Source: Scleroderma bovista
Lineage: Eukaryota > Basidiomycota > Agaricomycetes > Boletales > Sclerodermataceae
DNA: 64,000 nucleotides
Direction of reading: 5' to 3'
NCBI GenBank assembly: GCA_037178675.1
Contig: JAYMGJ010000282.1
Coordinates: forward strand, 1 to 64,000
The stretch's first letter is position 1. Every line of letters starts with the position of its first letter. Position numbers and translations under genes: made by a program. Under the pieces are notes generated by a model, which was not told where the DNA came from, ran no database searches, and worked only from the letters and a program-made list of their open reading frames with translations. Positions 33,317 to 48,300 of this stretch are shown here, piece by piece.

Positions 33317-36300
33317 ATGCAAACCGCCCAGTTTTCGTCGAGAACTTTTGGAAAGAACACTCCTTCACTTAGCAGTGTCCCTATTCCGTCCCCTAAATCC
33401 TTTGCTTCTGATCAGCAGAGGACGATGCCCAGTTTTGGCAGAACCAGAACTCCGAATTCCGGACATCTGAAGCAAACGGACGAGTGGCTGATGGCTGCGC
33501 AAGAAAGCACTGAGAATTTCAAGATACATGGTTCCCGACTTCCTGTCGTTTGGGTTGGTGGACTGGCAGATTTGGATCTTTCCCGAACTGACATCGTTTT
33601 ATAGGTCCTTACTGAGGGCAACCGCATTCCGCCCAGTGCCGTCCCGTTCGACGAGGATGCCAACGGGCCACTCTATATTGCTCGTGCATTCTTAGAAGTA
33701 CATGTTCTCTGTTCTATGTGTGTATGTTGTTAATCACTCTTTTGCATTGTAGGGAGATCTTTGTGAGTGTTACTTTTGATCTATTATTATCGAGTAACAT
33801 TAGCCCGAATAGACCTCGGAAGAGCTGGACTCCGGCTCCCGGGAGGTGTGTTCACATACGCTGGAAAAGAACACATTGTACGTACCCAGTATGCGTCTAT
33901 ATTAGCTGGGATTTCTGACATGTTCGTTTATTTTGGTAGGTGTCGAAATACGAGATTCTTGTCTTCTGCGCCTCTCTACTGCACTGGGACTTCACGCCCC
34001 TGGAAGAAAATGGTGTTCTTCAGCAGGGAACTGTGGTTCTAGCTCAGCAATCCCGACTAAATCAAAACAGCGAACAAGCCCTCCACTCGAACGTTCACGT
34101 GGAGTCTTTTAATACAAATCTTCGTCTCACTGATATTCTGCGCTATGTCCCTAATGAAAATCGCATCGATGTTGTTATGAAAAAGTTAGAGTAAGTGTCC
34201 CTAGTCTGACAAATGCAGGTCTTAACATAGTTGGTACGGCACAGAGAAATCAAGACAGTCATTCTAATCGATGATTCTATTTCGGTGACTTCATTTGTTC
34301 CTCTTTATGATTTTCATTGAATGGCAATATTGTCTAGATGACAGAAGGAAACCTCTGGATACAGGCTCTGGAAGCTATCGGAGGTATAGTCGACATTGTC
34401 AACCGTCATGGCGTCCGTGGGGTCGATCTGCATTTCATGCATCATAACGGAGGCGAAACTGTGCACGTGAGTGTTGACTCTGATCTCGCGTATTTGGTCT
34501 GGACTTCACTGATACATTGTGATATCAGTCGAGAGATGACGTTGCAAGGCTGTTTGGTGTAGTCCAGCCCGATGGTGGGTGTTAATTTTCTGTGCGGAAA
34601 TTTTCGTATTGCTAACCCCTGGCAGGCTATGATACTCCGACAGGTATGAAGCTCGCCCAGATCGTCGAGCACTACTTGCCTTTGATCGAGGCCAGAGAGT
34701 CCACACATGGGCCAATCACTATCATTGTGATCATCAATAGTGTAACAAGTACGTGCGATTTTCCAAGGCCCGGCCCTTTATATTTATCTCTTTGTATCAA
34801 CGATTATATCAGCTGATTACGATGTACTCGTGCAATGCACCGTCGACACAGCCCTGCGTCTGGAACGCAGTGGCGTGAAAGAAGACATGTTTAGCATTCA
34901 ATTCGTACAGATTGGTAAGGACGTGGCTGCAGCAGAGTCGCTTCGTGCACTAGGTTTTGGCCTCGAGGACACTCACAAGATCAGGGTATGTACTAACAGT
35001 CTTGTGGATCAACCAAACCCATTTCAAACCCATCACCAGAATATCGTGACTGCTACCCCCTTCAGCCCTGGTCAGGGTGTTTTCGATACGGAGTATATAC
35101 TCAAGATTCTCTTGAGTGGCATTCGTAAAGACACTGAAAGGATACCGAACTACAACGTTCAGCCCACATTTCCATCTCCAGGACTGGGATCCGGACAGAC
35201 TTCTGAAGGGTTTTTAGTGCCAGCCCCATTTGAGGAGGCATTTCTGCCCGGGTTGGATGGTCCATCCTTGGCCCCGACCCTCGAGCCGACACGTGGATCT
35301 ACTCCGCTTACTCAGACGCAGAGGCGAGGGCGACAAGACAATAGATTGTCGTTCTCAGATCAGGTGCCGCCTCTCGTTCCGACCCCCCATTCTAGTGGTA
35401 GTCTGCGAGATGGTTCAGGTGATTACCTCAGAGAAACCGCCGTAAAAGCGCTGGCGTAAGTTTATCTCCACCACACATGCACTAGTGATTGATGGCAAGG
35501 ACACGTAGAGAAATCAAGACTGTTATCTTGATCGAAGACTCAATGTCGGTATGTATATCGTGAAGGTCCATGGTTTTGCGCATGGCTGGATCTTCTAATA
35601 ACTTCTTAGATGACTGAAGGGGGTCTTTGGCGGCAGGCTAAAGAAGCTGTCGGAGGGCTTGTCGATATTGCTAGCCACCATGATAACAAAGGAATCGACT
35701 TGCATTTCATGCACCACCACGGAATTTATAGAGATTTGCAGGTGAGTATCGGTTTGAGATTGGTTTAGTGACCCAGCCTTGACTGACATTTCACTTCCAG
35801 TCCAGAGACGATGTTACGAACGCATTTGATCAGGTTCGGCCCATGGGTATGCAGTAATGTTCAATCTTAGTGCCTTCCTTGATTGAGCTTGTTAGGGAAA
35901 AACACTCCGACTGGCGCAAGACTTGCACAGCTCATCGAATACTATTTGCCCTTCATCGAATCTAAGGAATCCATACATGAGCCGATAACTATCATGGTAC
36001 TCGCAAATGGTGAAGCGTGTACGTCTATCTGTAGGATCCTGTGTTCATCTACATACTCACCTTCACCGGCCTTTAGCCGATTACGATATACTTGTTCGGT
36101 GTATTGTCGAGACAGCCCATCGTCTTGAACGTGGTGGTGTAAAGGAAGATAGGTTTGGCATTCAGTTCGTACAGATTGGTAGGGATGCGGGTGCAGCCCA
36201 AGCACTTCGCGCACTAGATCTTGATCTCGAGAGGACATACAAAATCAGGGTACGTGACAACATCACCTTGACCTATGGATGGAGTAACACCGCCCCTAGA

Positions 36301-39300
36301 ACATTGTGCATTCAAGGCTATTCGATCCCGAGCGAAGTGTATTCAATACTGAATACTTGCTCAACAATCTCGTCCGAAGCATTCACAGGGCTCTGGACGA
36401 TGACGTACCTTATCCCAAATTCCCGCAACCGTTAGTGTCGCGCAGTATAGGACGCCCGCAAGGCAATATATCTCGGAAAACGATATCGGCCAGTCCAGCT
36501 TGGATTCCTCCCCGCGACACGCAGAAAGGAGATGATGTGATTCTTGCGCAGGAGCAGGACATGGAACGACATCATGAACAAGTTTCCTCCCCGGTTGGTC
36601 TGCCCAAACCAGCCTGGATTCCTCCTCGCGTCACCGAGCAACAGGGAATTTCGATTTTTATGGAACAGCAGGAGCAACAGCAAGAAAAAGAGGCTCCGTG
36701 TTCAGTTGTTCAGGCCACCGTACCCTCGATTTATATGGACCAGCAGATGCAGGAACAACCCCGAGAACAAGTTGCGTCTTCAGGTAATCCGGCTAATCGG
36801 GGCTTGTTCCCTCCGCATGTTACCCGAAAAGTTCCCCGCATCACATTGAGACAAGATACTTTGACTCTTAACAAGCAGCAAAAACAGGAGCGACCCCAAG
36901 AACAAGACTCATCTTTGGGTGATTGGACCAGTTCAGACCTGATTTCTCCTTGCGGCACTGAGAAACTAGGAACTCCGACTTATAAGGGACAGCAGAGGCA
37001 GGAGCAACGCCTTGAACAGGTTTCGCCTTCAATTGGTCAAGCCAGCCCAGGCGTGGTCTCCCATGTCATTCAGAAACCGGGAACTTCGATTCGTACGAAA
37101 CAGCATAAACAAGAACGATCACACGAACCAGCTCCGTCTTCGGCTATTCAGGCCAGCTCAACTTGGGTTCCTTCCCAAGTCACCCAGAAACGAGGAGACC
37201 CGATGCCTACAGTGCAGCAGAAGCAGGGTCAACCCCATGAACAAGTTTCGCTTTCGCTTGTCCAAGCCGATGAAGCCTTGATTTCTCCAAGTGCTACCCA
37301 GAAAAGTGCTTCGGTTCATAAGCAACAGCAAAAGCACGAACGATCGCATGGACAAGTTTCGACTTCGCATGTTACTGGCATTTCCATCTCAAGTACGAGC
37401 CCCCCCTTTATTATTCAAGATCACCGCAGAGAAATTGTTGTAAAAATGCTGTCGTAAGTTCTTTCCTTAGCCAAATGAAACATCTTTGATTGTCGTGATT
37501 CGAAGAGAAACCAAGATAGTATTTCTTGTTGATGAATTACTTTCTGTAAGTACATCAGTTCGTCTTCCATCACTATTTCTCAATCCAAACATAGATGACG
37601 GAAGGGAACCTCTTCCTCCGGGCTCGGGAAGCTATCGCTGGATTTGTTGAAATTTCCGCTAATCATCGTCTTATGGGTGTCGACATCCATTTGGTGCATC
37701 AAAATATATTTTCAGAAAACATACTCGTGAGCCGAATTCGTTACTGTATTCCTAGCACAAGTAACGTTCCGTTACCAGTCGGTAGATGATCTTGCGAAAA
37801 TATTCGCTGAGGTCGAGGTCAATGGTGGGTGATCATCTCGGATTCCATACCCCTCATCTTGAAGGCCTAGCAGGCACAGACGCTCCGACAGGCCTAAGAC
37901 TTGCTCAGGTCATTGAGCACTATTTGCCTCTAATCGAATCCAAGTGGTCTACGCATCCGCCAATAACAGTCATCGTGATGTCAGGCAGTGTTCCAAGTAA
38001 GTGAAGTTCGTTGGGACCGAGTGACTACTTCCTCACGAATCCATTGATAACGTAGCCGACCCCGACACGCTCGTAAAATGCATCGTCGGCGCTGCCCGAC
38101 ATCTCGACAAGAGCGGTGTGCGGCCAGATGTATTTGGTATTCAATTCATTCAGATGGGTACGGAAGAGGTTTCGAAGAGTGTACTTCGCATCTTAGGTGA
38201 TGACTTCGGAGCCGAGCACAATGTCAGGGTATGTCACCAACCAGTTGTCCTCCCCTTCGTCCTCTGATGCTTTTATTCAGGAAATTGTGACCACTACCTC
38301 GTTCAACCCTACTCAAGGCACATTTGATTCTGGTTTCATGATTGAGATTCTCCTTGGAGGCATTTGGACACTCTTTGGGACCAAATCTATCGTCCAATCT
38401 GCTTTAGGCCCGCTATCAAATGCAGGGGCGGAGCGTACCTCTATCCGGGTCAGTGTAACACCATCCTGTCTGGAGCAGGAACAACAAACGTCGCCTTCGG
38501 GTGATCTGGCCAGTCCAACCTTGATTACTCCACATGTTACTGTCGTGAAACAAGTAACTCGGGTTCTTGCTGAGGAGAGGCAAGAACAACTCCAGGATCG
38601 AGTTTCGTCTTCAGATAATTTGACCAATCGAACCTTTATTTCTCGCCGAGCTACCCGGATACAAGAAACCTCGACCCTGGCAGAGCAACAACCCGATGAA
38701 CGAGTTTCTTTGCCAGGTGACCAGTCTAGTCCAGCCTTGGTTGCTCCATACGTCGCCGCTGTCAAACAAGAAACTTTGGTTCTTACGCAGAAGGGGCAGA
38801 GACAACCTGAGGATCGAATTTCGTCATCAGATGGTTTGACCGATTTAGCTTCGATTACTCCCCATGTCACTCAGATACACGGAACTTCGACTCTTGCGGA
38901 GAAGTTGAGGCTGGAACAGCCCCACGAACAAGTTTCTTTGTCAGATGATCAGGCCATTCCAGCCTTGATTCCTCCCTGCGTCACCCGGACACAGGAATAT
39001 ACAGGGCGGCAGATGCAGGAGCAAGCCCAGGAGCGAGCTTCGTCTTCTGATGATTTGACCAATCGAGCTTCGATTGCTCGCCGTGTCACTCAGATACAAG
39101 GAGCTTCGACCCTTACCGAGCAGCAGAAGCTGGCACAAACCTATGGACAAGTTTCTTTGTCAGGTTCTCAGGCCAGTCCAGTCTCGACTGCTCCACATGT
39201 CGCCGCCATGAAACGAGGAACATTTGTTACGGTGGAGGAGAGGCAGGATCAATCTCAAAGTCGAGTTTTCTCTTCAGATGATTTGACTAATCTACCTTCG

Positions 39301-42300
39301 ATTGCTCCCCTCGTCACCCAGATACAAGGAACTTCAACCCTAGTGGAGCAGCAAGAGCTCGCACAATCCCATAAACAAGCTCCTTTGTCGGGTGATCAGG
39401 CCGGAATGTCAGCCTCGTTTACTCCACACGTTGGCCCCGTGAAACAAGGAGCTCTGGTTCTTACGGAGGAGAGGCAGGAACGACCTCGGGATCGAGTTTC
39501 GCCTTCAGATGATATGGCCTATCTAGCTCCGATTGCTCCCCGTGCCGCCCAGAGACAAGAAACTTCGACCCTTGTAGAGCAGCAGAAGCTAGCGCAATCC
39601 CATGACCAAATTTTCTTGTCAGGTGATCAGGCCAGTCCAGCCTCGATTGCCCCTCATACTGCCGTCGTGAAAGAAGAAACTCTGGTTCTTACAGAGGAGA
39701 GACAGAAACAATCTCAGGATCGAGTTTTGTCCTCAGATGATTTGACCAATCTAGCGTCGATTACTTCCCATGTCACCCAGATACAAGGAACTTCGACCCT
39801 TGCAGAGCAGCAAGGGCTGGCACAACCACACGAACAGATTTCTTTGTCAGGTGATCAGGCCATTTCGGCCTCAATTTCTCCCTGCGTCACCCGGACACAG
39901 GAACATTTGATTCGTACAGAGTGGCAGATGCAGGGACCCCAGGAGCCGGCTTCGTCTGTTCTGTCGGAATTTGACATCACGACTTCAAGTACTAGTGCTC
40001 ATTTCTCCATCCAAGGTTCTTTCAAAGAAGCTGCTGTAAAGACACTGTCGTGAGTGCTCTCCTTCGACAAATGGTCGTGCTTTGATTGACAGGATTCGCA
40101 GTGAAACCAAGTTGGTTTTTCTGGTGGACGAATCTCTTTCCGTATGTGTATTGTATTTCCCGTCTACTACTCCCTCTCACAACTTTAATTTAGGTGACGG
40201 AAGGAAACCTTTTCCTCCAAGCTACAGAAGTTATCGCTGGATTTGTTGAAATTTCTGCTAATCAAGGTCTTATGGGTGTTGATGTCCATTTGCTCCATCA
40301 ACCTGTCTTCTCAGAGAATATATTCGTGAGATGATTTCATCGTCATAGTAGTCGTGCCATAAGTAACTTTCTGACAACAGTCTGTGGACGATCTTATGAA
40401 ATTGTTCGCCGAGGTCCACGTCAACGGTATGATCATTCAAATTCCGAGCCTTTCATTCTGATGGTTCCGAAGGCACAGACACTCCGACAGGCGCAAGACT
40501 TACTCAGCTTATTGAGCACTATTTACGTCTCGTCGAGGCCAAGGAATCTACACATCCACCCATAATCATCATCGTCATCTCAGGCAGTGTCTCGAGTATG
40601 TGGCGTTCGCTGGGACCGAGTATTTGCGTCCTCATACATTGCTTGATCATGTAGCCGACCCCGACACGCTCGTCGAATGCATCGTCGGTGCGGCCAAACG
40701 TCTCGACGATAGCGGTGTACGACCAGATGTATTTGGCATTCAATTTATGCAGCTGGGTACGGACGAAGGTACGAAGAGCACGCTTTTGTTTGACGATTTC
40801 AGGAACAAGTACAATGTTAGGGTATGTGGCTAACTAGCTCATAGGCTGGATCATCTGATACTTCGGTTCAGGAAGTTGCGACTACCACCTCGTTCAACCC
40901 TGCCCAAGGCGTATTTGATTCCGCGCCTATAATCAAGATTCTCCTTGAAAGCATTCGGAAACTTCTTTGGAGTCAATCCATCGTCAAGTCTGCGTTAGTC
41001 CCGTTATCACGTACCCATGCAGTTGGCACGTCCATCCCCAAGGTTACCACACTGCCCTATCTGGAACAGGAACAACCTCCGGAAGCAGCTTCGTCTTGGG
41101 TGGTTCAGGCCGCTCCAGCCTCCCACCGCAGCACCGAGAAACCAGGGACTATGATTCTTGCGGAGGAGCAACAGCAGGAACAAGGTTCATTTCCCGAGGC
41201 CAATCCGGTCTTGATTCCTATGGAGCAACAGAAGCACAAACAACCCTACGGGCAAGATTCGTCCTCAGTCATTCAAGATAGCCCAGGCTGGATGCCTCCC
41301 GGCATCACCCAGAAACGAGATTTTGCCCGGCAGAAGCGACAGGGATCCCGTGAACAAGGCTCATCTTCGGGTGACCTGGTCAGTGTAGGATCGGTCCTTT
41401 CCTGCGTCACCCAGAAACAGGACACGTCGATTTGTACAGACGAGCACAAGCAGGAACAATCCCGTGAAAAAGATTCGACTTCTGGTGATCAGTCCAGTCC
41501 GGCTTTGGTTCCTCCCCGTCTCACCCAGGAACAAAGAACTTCTAATCTTACGGTGGAGCAGAAGTTGGAACAATGTCAGGAACAGGCTTTGTCTTGGTGT
41601 ATGCAGTCAGAATTTTTCGTTTCAGCTTCACCTATTGGTGGCCACTTCAATCTCCGAGACGCTGCAATAGATATACTGTCGTAAGTTCTTTCCATAGGCA
41701 AGTGGACGTGGTTTGATTGTTACAATGTAAAGAGAAACCAAGATGGTTTTTCTGATCGACGAGTCTCTTTCGGTATGTGCATCCTGTTCTTCTTGCACCG
41801 CCCTCTCTTAACTCAAATTCAGGTCATGGAAGAGAACCTTTTGTTCGAAGCCAGAAAAGCTATCGCAAGCATTGTTGAAATTTGCGGCACTCAGGGCTTT
41901 AGGGGTGTGGACCACCTCTATTTGCTTCATCAAGACGTATTATCAGAAAACATACTTGTGAGCTGATCTAGTCACCGTCCCCTTGTCATAAGTAATATTT
42001 CATTATCAGTCTGCGGAGGATCTTACAAAAATATTTGCTGAGGTTCAGCTCAATAGTATGTGTTCATCTCCGACCTGAACCCTGATCTTGAATATCAAGT
42101 AGGCACAGGCACTCCGATAGGCGCAAGACTTGCTCAGCTCATCAAACAATATTCACCTCTAATCAAGTCTCACACGCCTAAAGCCATCTTCGTGGTGTCA
42201 GGCAGTGTCCCGAGTATGTGGGGTTCGTTCGGACCGAGTGTCTGCATGTTCACAGTTTTATTCATGATGTAGCCGATCCCGACATGCTTGCTGAATGTAT

Positions 42301-45300
42301 CCTTCACGCTGCCCAACGTCTCGACAAGAGCGGCGTGCGACCAAATATGTTCGGTATTCAGTTCATTCAGATAGGTAAAGAAGAAGTTTCGGAGGATGTA
42401 CTTCGCACCTTGAGTGATTACTTCAGAGGCGAGCACAATGTCAGGGTATGTTGCCAAGCGTTGTTATCCACTCTGTCCCTGATGTTGTAATTTAGGGCAT
42501 TGTGACCACCACCTCGTTCAACCCGGCTCAAGACACATTCGATTATGGCTTTACGATTGATATTCTCCTTGAAGGCATTCAGAAACTCTTTGGGACAAAA
42601 TCTATCGTCCAGTCTACTTTAGGTCCGTTGTCGAGTACTACGGTGGCCCGTACGTCCATCCGGGTCAGTGCGACACAGTCCAGTCTGGAGCAGGAACAAG
42701 TGTCGTCTTTGGGTGATCAGGCTAATTCCGTCTTGATTACCCCACATGTCACTGCCGTGAACCAAGGAACTTTGGTTCTTACGGAGGAGAGGCAGGAACA
42801 GCCACAGGATCGTGTTTCATCTTCGGATGATTTGACCAATCAAGCTTTGATTTCTCGCCGAGCCATCCAGATACAAGAAACCTCGATCCTTGTAGAGCAG
42901 CGGAAGCTGGCCCATGAACAAGTCTCTTTGTCGGGTGATCAGGCCAGTCCAGCCTTGATTGCTCCACGTTTCGCCACCGTGGAACAAGGAACTCTGGTTC
43001 TTACGGAGGAGAGGCAGGAACAATCTCAGGATCGAGTTTCGTCCTCAGATGATTTGACCAATCTAGCTTCGATTGCTTCCCGTGTCACCCAGACTTCGAC
43101 CCTTGCCGAACCGCAGAGGCTCGCACAATCCTATGATCAGGTTTCCTTGTCAGGTGATCATGCCAGTTTAACCTCAAATGTTCTACATGTTGCCGCCGTG
43201 GAACAAGGAACTCTGGTTCTTGCGGAGGAGGAGAGGCAAGAACAATATCAAGATCGAGTTTCGTCTTCAGATGATTTGACCAATCTACCTTCGATTGCTC
43301 TACATACTGCCGCCGTGAAACAAGGAACTCTGGTTCTTACGGAGGAGAGGCAGGAACAATATCAGGATCGAGTTTCATCTTCGGAAGATTTGACCAATCT
43401 ACCTTCGATTACTTCCCGTCTCACCCAGACACAAGGAACCTTTACTGTTGCCAGGCCGCAGAAGCTAGCACGATTTCATGATCAAGTTTCCTTGTCAGGT
43501 GATCAGGCCAGTCCAACCTCGATTGTTCCATATGTCGCCGCCGTGGAACAAGGAACTCTGGTTCTTACGGAAGAGGAGAGGCGGGAACAATCTCAGGATC
43601 GGGTTTCGTCTTCAGATGATTTGACCAATCTAGCTTCGGTTGCTCCCTGTGTCACCCAGATACAAGGAACTTCGACCCTTGTGAGGCAGAAGGAGATTCG
43701 TTTGCAGAAGGGAGGGATACCGGACAATCAATTTTTGCTCTCAGATAGTCAGGTTCCACCTGTCTATCCGACTGTTCGTTCCGGTGGTAATACCCAATGC
43801 GATTCCGGCGATTACCAGAGAGAAACCGCCGTGGAAGCCCTGGCGTAAGTTGTCTCCTCTTCCACATGCTAATAATTTCATCTCAGCGACACAGAGCAAC
43901 CAAGATTGTTATCTTGGTCGATGACTCAGTGGCTGTATGTATATCATGAACTGCTATGCTCGTGGTCTTGGCTAATGTTCCAATAATTTGTTAGATGAGT
44001 GAAGGGAGTCTTTGGCACCAGGCTAGGGAGGCAGTCGGGGGTCTTGTCGATATTGATAACCACTATGGTACCAAAGGCGTTGACTTGCATTTCATGCACC
44101 ACGATGGGTTTCATAGAGATCTGCAGGTTTTGAAATTCCTTTAATGCCCCAGCATTAGCTGACATTTCGATCCCAGTCGCGAAATGATGTGATGAATTTG
44201 TTTGATCTGGTTCAGCCCCTGGGTATGTGACAACGTCTCATCCCAACACCGTTCTTGACGGTCCCTACCAGGTAAAGATACTCCGACTGGCGCAACACTT
44301 GCGCGACTCATCGAGCATTATTTGCCTTTCATCGAGGTCAAAGAATCTATGCACGAGCCGATAACCATCATTGTAATCACAAGCGGTGAAACATGTAGGT
44401 CTAATTGTAGGATCTGACGTTCGCCTACATGTTAACCTCCTTCGCTGGTCGTTAGCCGATCACGATACTCTTGTTGATTGTATCCTTGAGGCAGCCGGTA
44501 GTCTTGAGCGTGGTGGTGTGCATGAACATAGATTTGGCATTCAGATCGTACAGATTGGTACAAGTCCAGCTACAGCCAATGCACTTGATGCACTCCGTGC
44601 CGATCTGGAAGGTATTTTGGTATGTCTGAATCTTGCCTTGGCGTATGGATGGAGTAACGTCACCCCTAGGACATCGTGTCTTTCACGCCATTTGATCCCG
44701 TCCAAGGCGTATTCGACACTGAATACATCGCCAAGATTGTTTTTGGACGCATTCGTACGACTTTCAATGACTTACCTAGTGACAAATCACCCAAAACAGG
44801 ACCTATGGAAGGTGCACAACCTTGGACAGCATCTGGGGCATCGGCCAGTTCGGTTGTGACTCCTCTCTACGATACCCAGAGCCAAGGCCATTTAATTCTT
44901 TCACAACTGCAGAAGTTAGAACAGCATCAGGAACAAGCTTCCTCTACTGGTGTTCTGGCCAGTCCGGGCTCAATTCCTCTCGGTGTTTCCCAGAAACAAG
45001 GGACTCTGATTTTTCCAGAGCAGAGACTGGAACAATCATGTGAGCAAGTTTCATCTTTGACTGTTCAGGCAATTCCCGTCCAGGTTCGTCCCTGTGTTAC
45101 GCAGCAAGAGCATACTCCGCTTTCTACGGAGCAGACGCAGGAACATCCATATGAACGAGCTTCTTCCTCGAGCGTTGAAATTCGCCCACTCTCGATTCCT
45201 CCTGTCCCTCAGAGACAAGCCACCTGGATTCTTACGGAACAAAAGCGAGAGCAACCCCGTGAAGAATCCCACGGACATGTTTCTTCCCCGGGTGCTCACG

Positions 45301-48300
45301 CTACGATCCCTCTAGAGGTTACCCAAAATCCAGGAACTCTTATTCCTACGGAGCAACTGAACCAGGACCAACCTCATGGACAAGTGTCATCGTCGACTTT
45401 TCAGGCTAGTTCAGCCTCGATTCTTACGCAGCAACAACCTCAAGAATGGGTTACGTCTTCGGGTAATCAAGACGGTGCACAGTTGATTGTTCCCCGTGTC
45501 ACACAGGAACCAGAAGCTTTGATTTCTACGGAGCAGCAGAAGCAGCAACAACTCCGTGAAGAAATCTCGTCATCTAGTGATCAAGCTATTCCAGGGTTGA
45601 TGACTTTCTGCGTCGGCCAGAAACAAGGAACTTCAATCCTTATGGATGCGCAGAAGCGGGAAAACCCTCAGGATCGAACTCCGTCGTCGAGTGTTGAATT
45701 GGAGTCGTTCATTTCAACTTCAAACATCAGTCACCACTTCATTATTCAAGATTATCTAAAAGAAAGTGCAGTAGGCATACTGTCGTAAGTCTAATCCCTG
45801 GCCAAATGGAAATATCTTGATTTTCGCAATTCGAAGAGAAACCAAGATAGTTTTTCTGGTTGATGAGTCTCTTTCGGTACGTGCATCACGTTCGTCTTGC
45901 ACTGCACCCTCTCAGTCCAAATACAGGGGACGGAAGGAAACTTTCTCCAAGCTAGAGAAGCTATCGCGGGATTTGTTGAAATTTCCGCCAATCAACGTCT
46001 TATGGGTGTTGACGTTCATTTCCTCCATCAACCTATCTTTTCAGAAGATATACTAGTAAGATGATTCTATCGTCATAACCATGGCATAAGTAACGTTCCG
46101 ACAACAGTCCGTGGACGATCTTATGAAATTGTTCGCTGAGGTCCACGTCAACGGTATGGTTATTCCAGTTCCGAGTCTCCCATCTTGATGGTCCCGAAGG
46201 CACAGATACTCCGACGGGAGCAAGGCTCGCTCTGCTCATCGAGCAATATCTACCTCTAATCGAGTCCAAGGAGTCTACGCACCCGCCAATAATCATCATC
46301 GTGATGTCAGGCAGTGTACCGAGTATGTGGAGTTCATTTGGATTGAGTGCCTGCTTCCTTACGATTTCATTGACAATGTAGCCGACCCTGATATGGTTGT
46401 CGAATGCATCATCGACGCTGCCCAACGTCTCGACAACAGTAATGTTCGGCCAGATATGTTTGGTGTTCAATTTATTCAGATGGGTGTGGAAGAAGATACA
46501 AAGAGCGTACTTTCTATCTTGGGTGATGACTTCGGAGCCAAGCACGACGTCAGGGTATGCTGCCAACTACCGCACTCCTCCACTGAGTCCTCTGACGCTT
46601 TTGGCCAGGAAATCGTGGCTACGACTTCGTTTAATTCTGCTCGAGGCACTTTCGACTCTGGTTTCGTGGTCAAAATCCTCCTTGAAGGCATTCGGAAAGT
46701 TTTTGAAACTAAATTTGTTGTCCAGTCCGCGTCACACCCGTGGTCAAGTATCGAGGCAGCTCGCTTGTCCATCGGTCTCGGTGTAACACCGTTGGGGCGG
46801 GAACAACATCAGGAACAAGTTTCGCCCTCATGTGACCAGCCCAACCCAGCCTTGAATCCTCCCTCTCTCACCCAGATACGAGGAGTTTCGATTCTTACAG
46901 AACATCAAGTGCAGGAACTTCAGGTTTCGTCGCCGGAGATTCAGTCGGGTTCTGTCATTGCAACTTCAAGTATCGGTACCCACTTCATTGTTCAAGATCA
47001 CCTCAGAGAAGCTGTTGTAAATATACTGTCGTAAGTGCTTAAACGAGTGGAAGTGTTTTCTTAATTGACATCATGTGAAGTGAAACCAAGATAGTATTTC
47101 TGGTTGACGAATCACTTTCGGTACGTGGATTGCGTTTCTCTTTCGCTGCTTTTTCTGAGGTTCGATATAGGTGACGGCAGAAAATCTTTTCCTCCAAGCT
47201 AAAGAAGCTATCGCTGGCATCGTTGAAATATCGGGCAGTCACGGTCTGAGCGGTATGGATCTCCACTTGCTGCATCAAGACGTATGTGCAGAAAACGTAG
47301 TTGTGAGTGAACCTTGTCATCGTATTACTAGCACAAGTAATGTTTCAATGTCAGTCCGCACACGATCTTACGGAAATATTCACCGAGGTCCGGGTCGACG
47401 GTATGTGATCATGATCGATTGATAGCCCCTCATCTCAAAGGTCTAGCAGGAACGGACACTCCAACAGGTGTAAGACTTACTCAGCTTATTGAGCACTATT
47501 TACCTCTCGTCGAGGCCAAGGAATCTACACATCCACCCATAATCATCATCGTAATCTCAGGCAATATCTCGAGTATGTGGCGTTCGCTGGGACCGAGTAT
47601 TTGCGTCCTCATACATTGCTTGATCATGTAGCCGACCCCGACACGCTCGTCGAATGCATCGTCGGTGCGGCCAAACGTCTCGACAATACCGGTGTACGAC
47701 CAGATGTGTTTGGCATTCAATTCGTTCAGCTGGGTGAGGAAGGAGGTACGAAGAGTGCGCTTTTGCTTGATGATTTCAGGAACAAGTACAACGTCAGGGT
47801 ATGTGGCCAACTAGCTCATAGACTAGATCATCTAATACTCCGGTTCAGGAAATTGCGACTACCACCTCGTTCAACCCTGCCCAAGGCGTATTCGACTCCA
47901 CGCTTATAATCAAGATTCTCCTTGAAAGCATTCGGAAACTCTTTGGGACAAAACCTATCGTCCAGTCTGCTTTAGGTCCGTTGTCGAGTACTACGGGGGC
48001 TCGTATGTCCATCCAGGTCAGTGTGACACAGTCCGGTCTGGAGGAGGAACAAGTATCGCCTTCGGGTGAGGCCAATCCAGCCTTGATTACCCCACATGTC
48101 ACTGTCGTGAACCAAGGAAATTTGGTTCTTACGGAGGAGAGGCTTGAACAGCCACAGGATCGTGTTTCATCCTCGGATGGTTTGACCAATCAAGCTTGGA
48201 TTTCTCGCCGAGCCATCCAGACACAAGAAACCTCGATCCTTGCAGAGCAGCGGAAGCTGGTACAATCCTATAAACAAGTCTCTTTGTCATGTGATCAGGC

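Larger units (their letters stand above)
35509..43894 (+). repeat. Higher-order vWA unit 1 (A-B-B-B, modules M2-M5)
   Basis: One type-A module followed by three type-B modules. The linker closing the third B (M5) ends SDSQVPP..GDY.RETAV.ALA, unlike linkers between B modules, which end in an ISSHF-like stretch plus RE.AV.ILS. The same order and the same special linker ending recur in the next unit. M1 also ends with this special linker, as if it were an A module that lost its three B partners. Confidence 0.7.
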
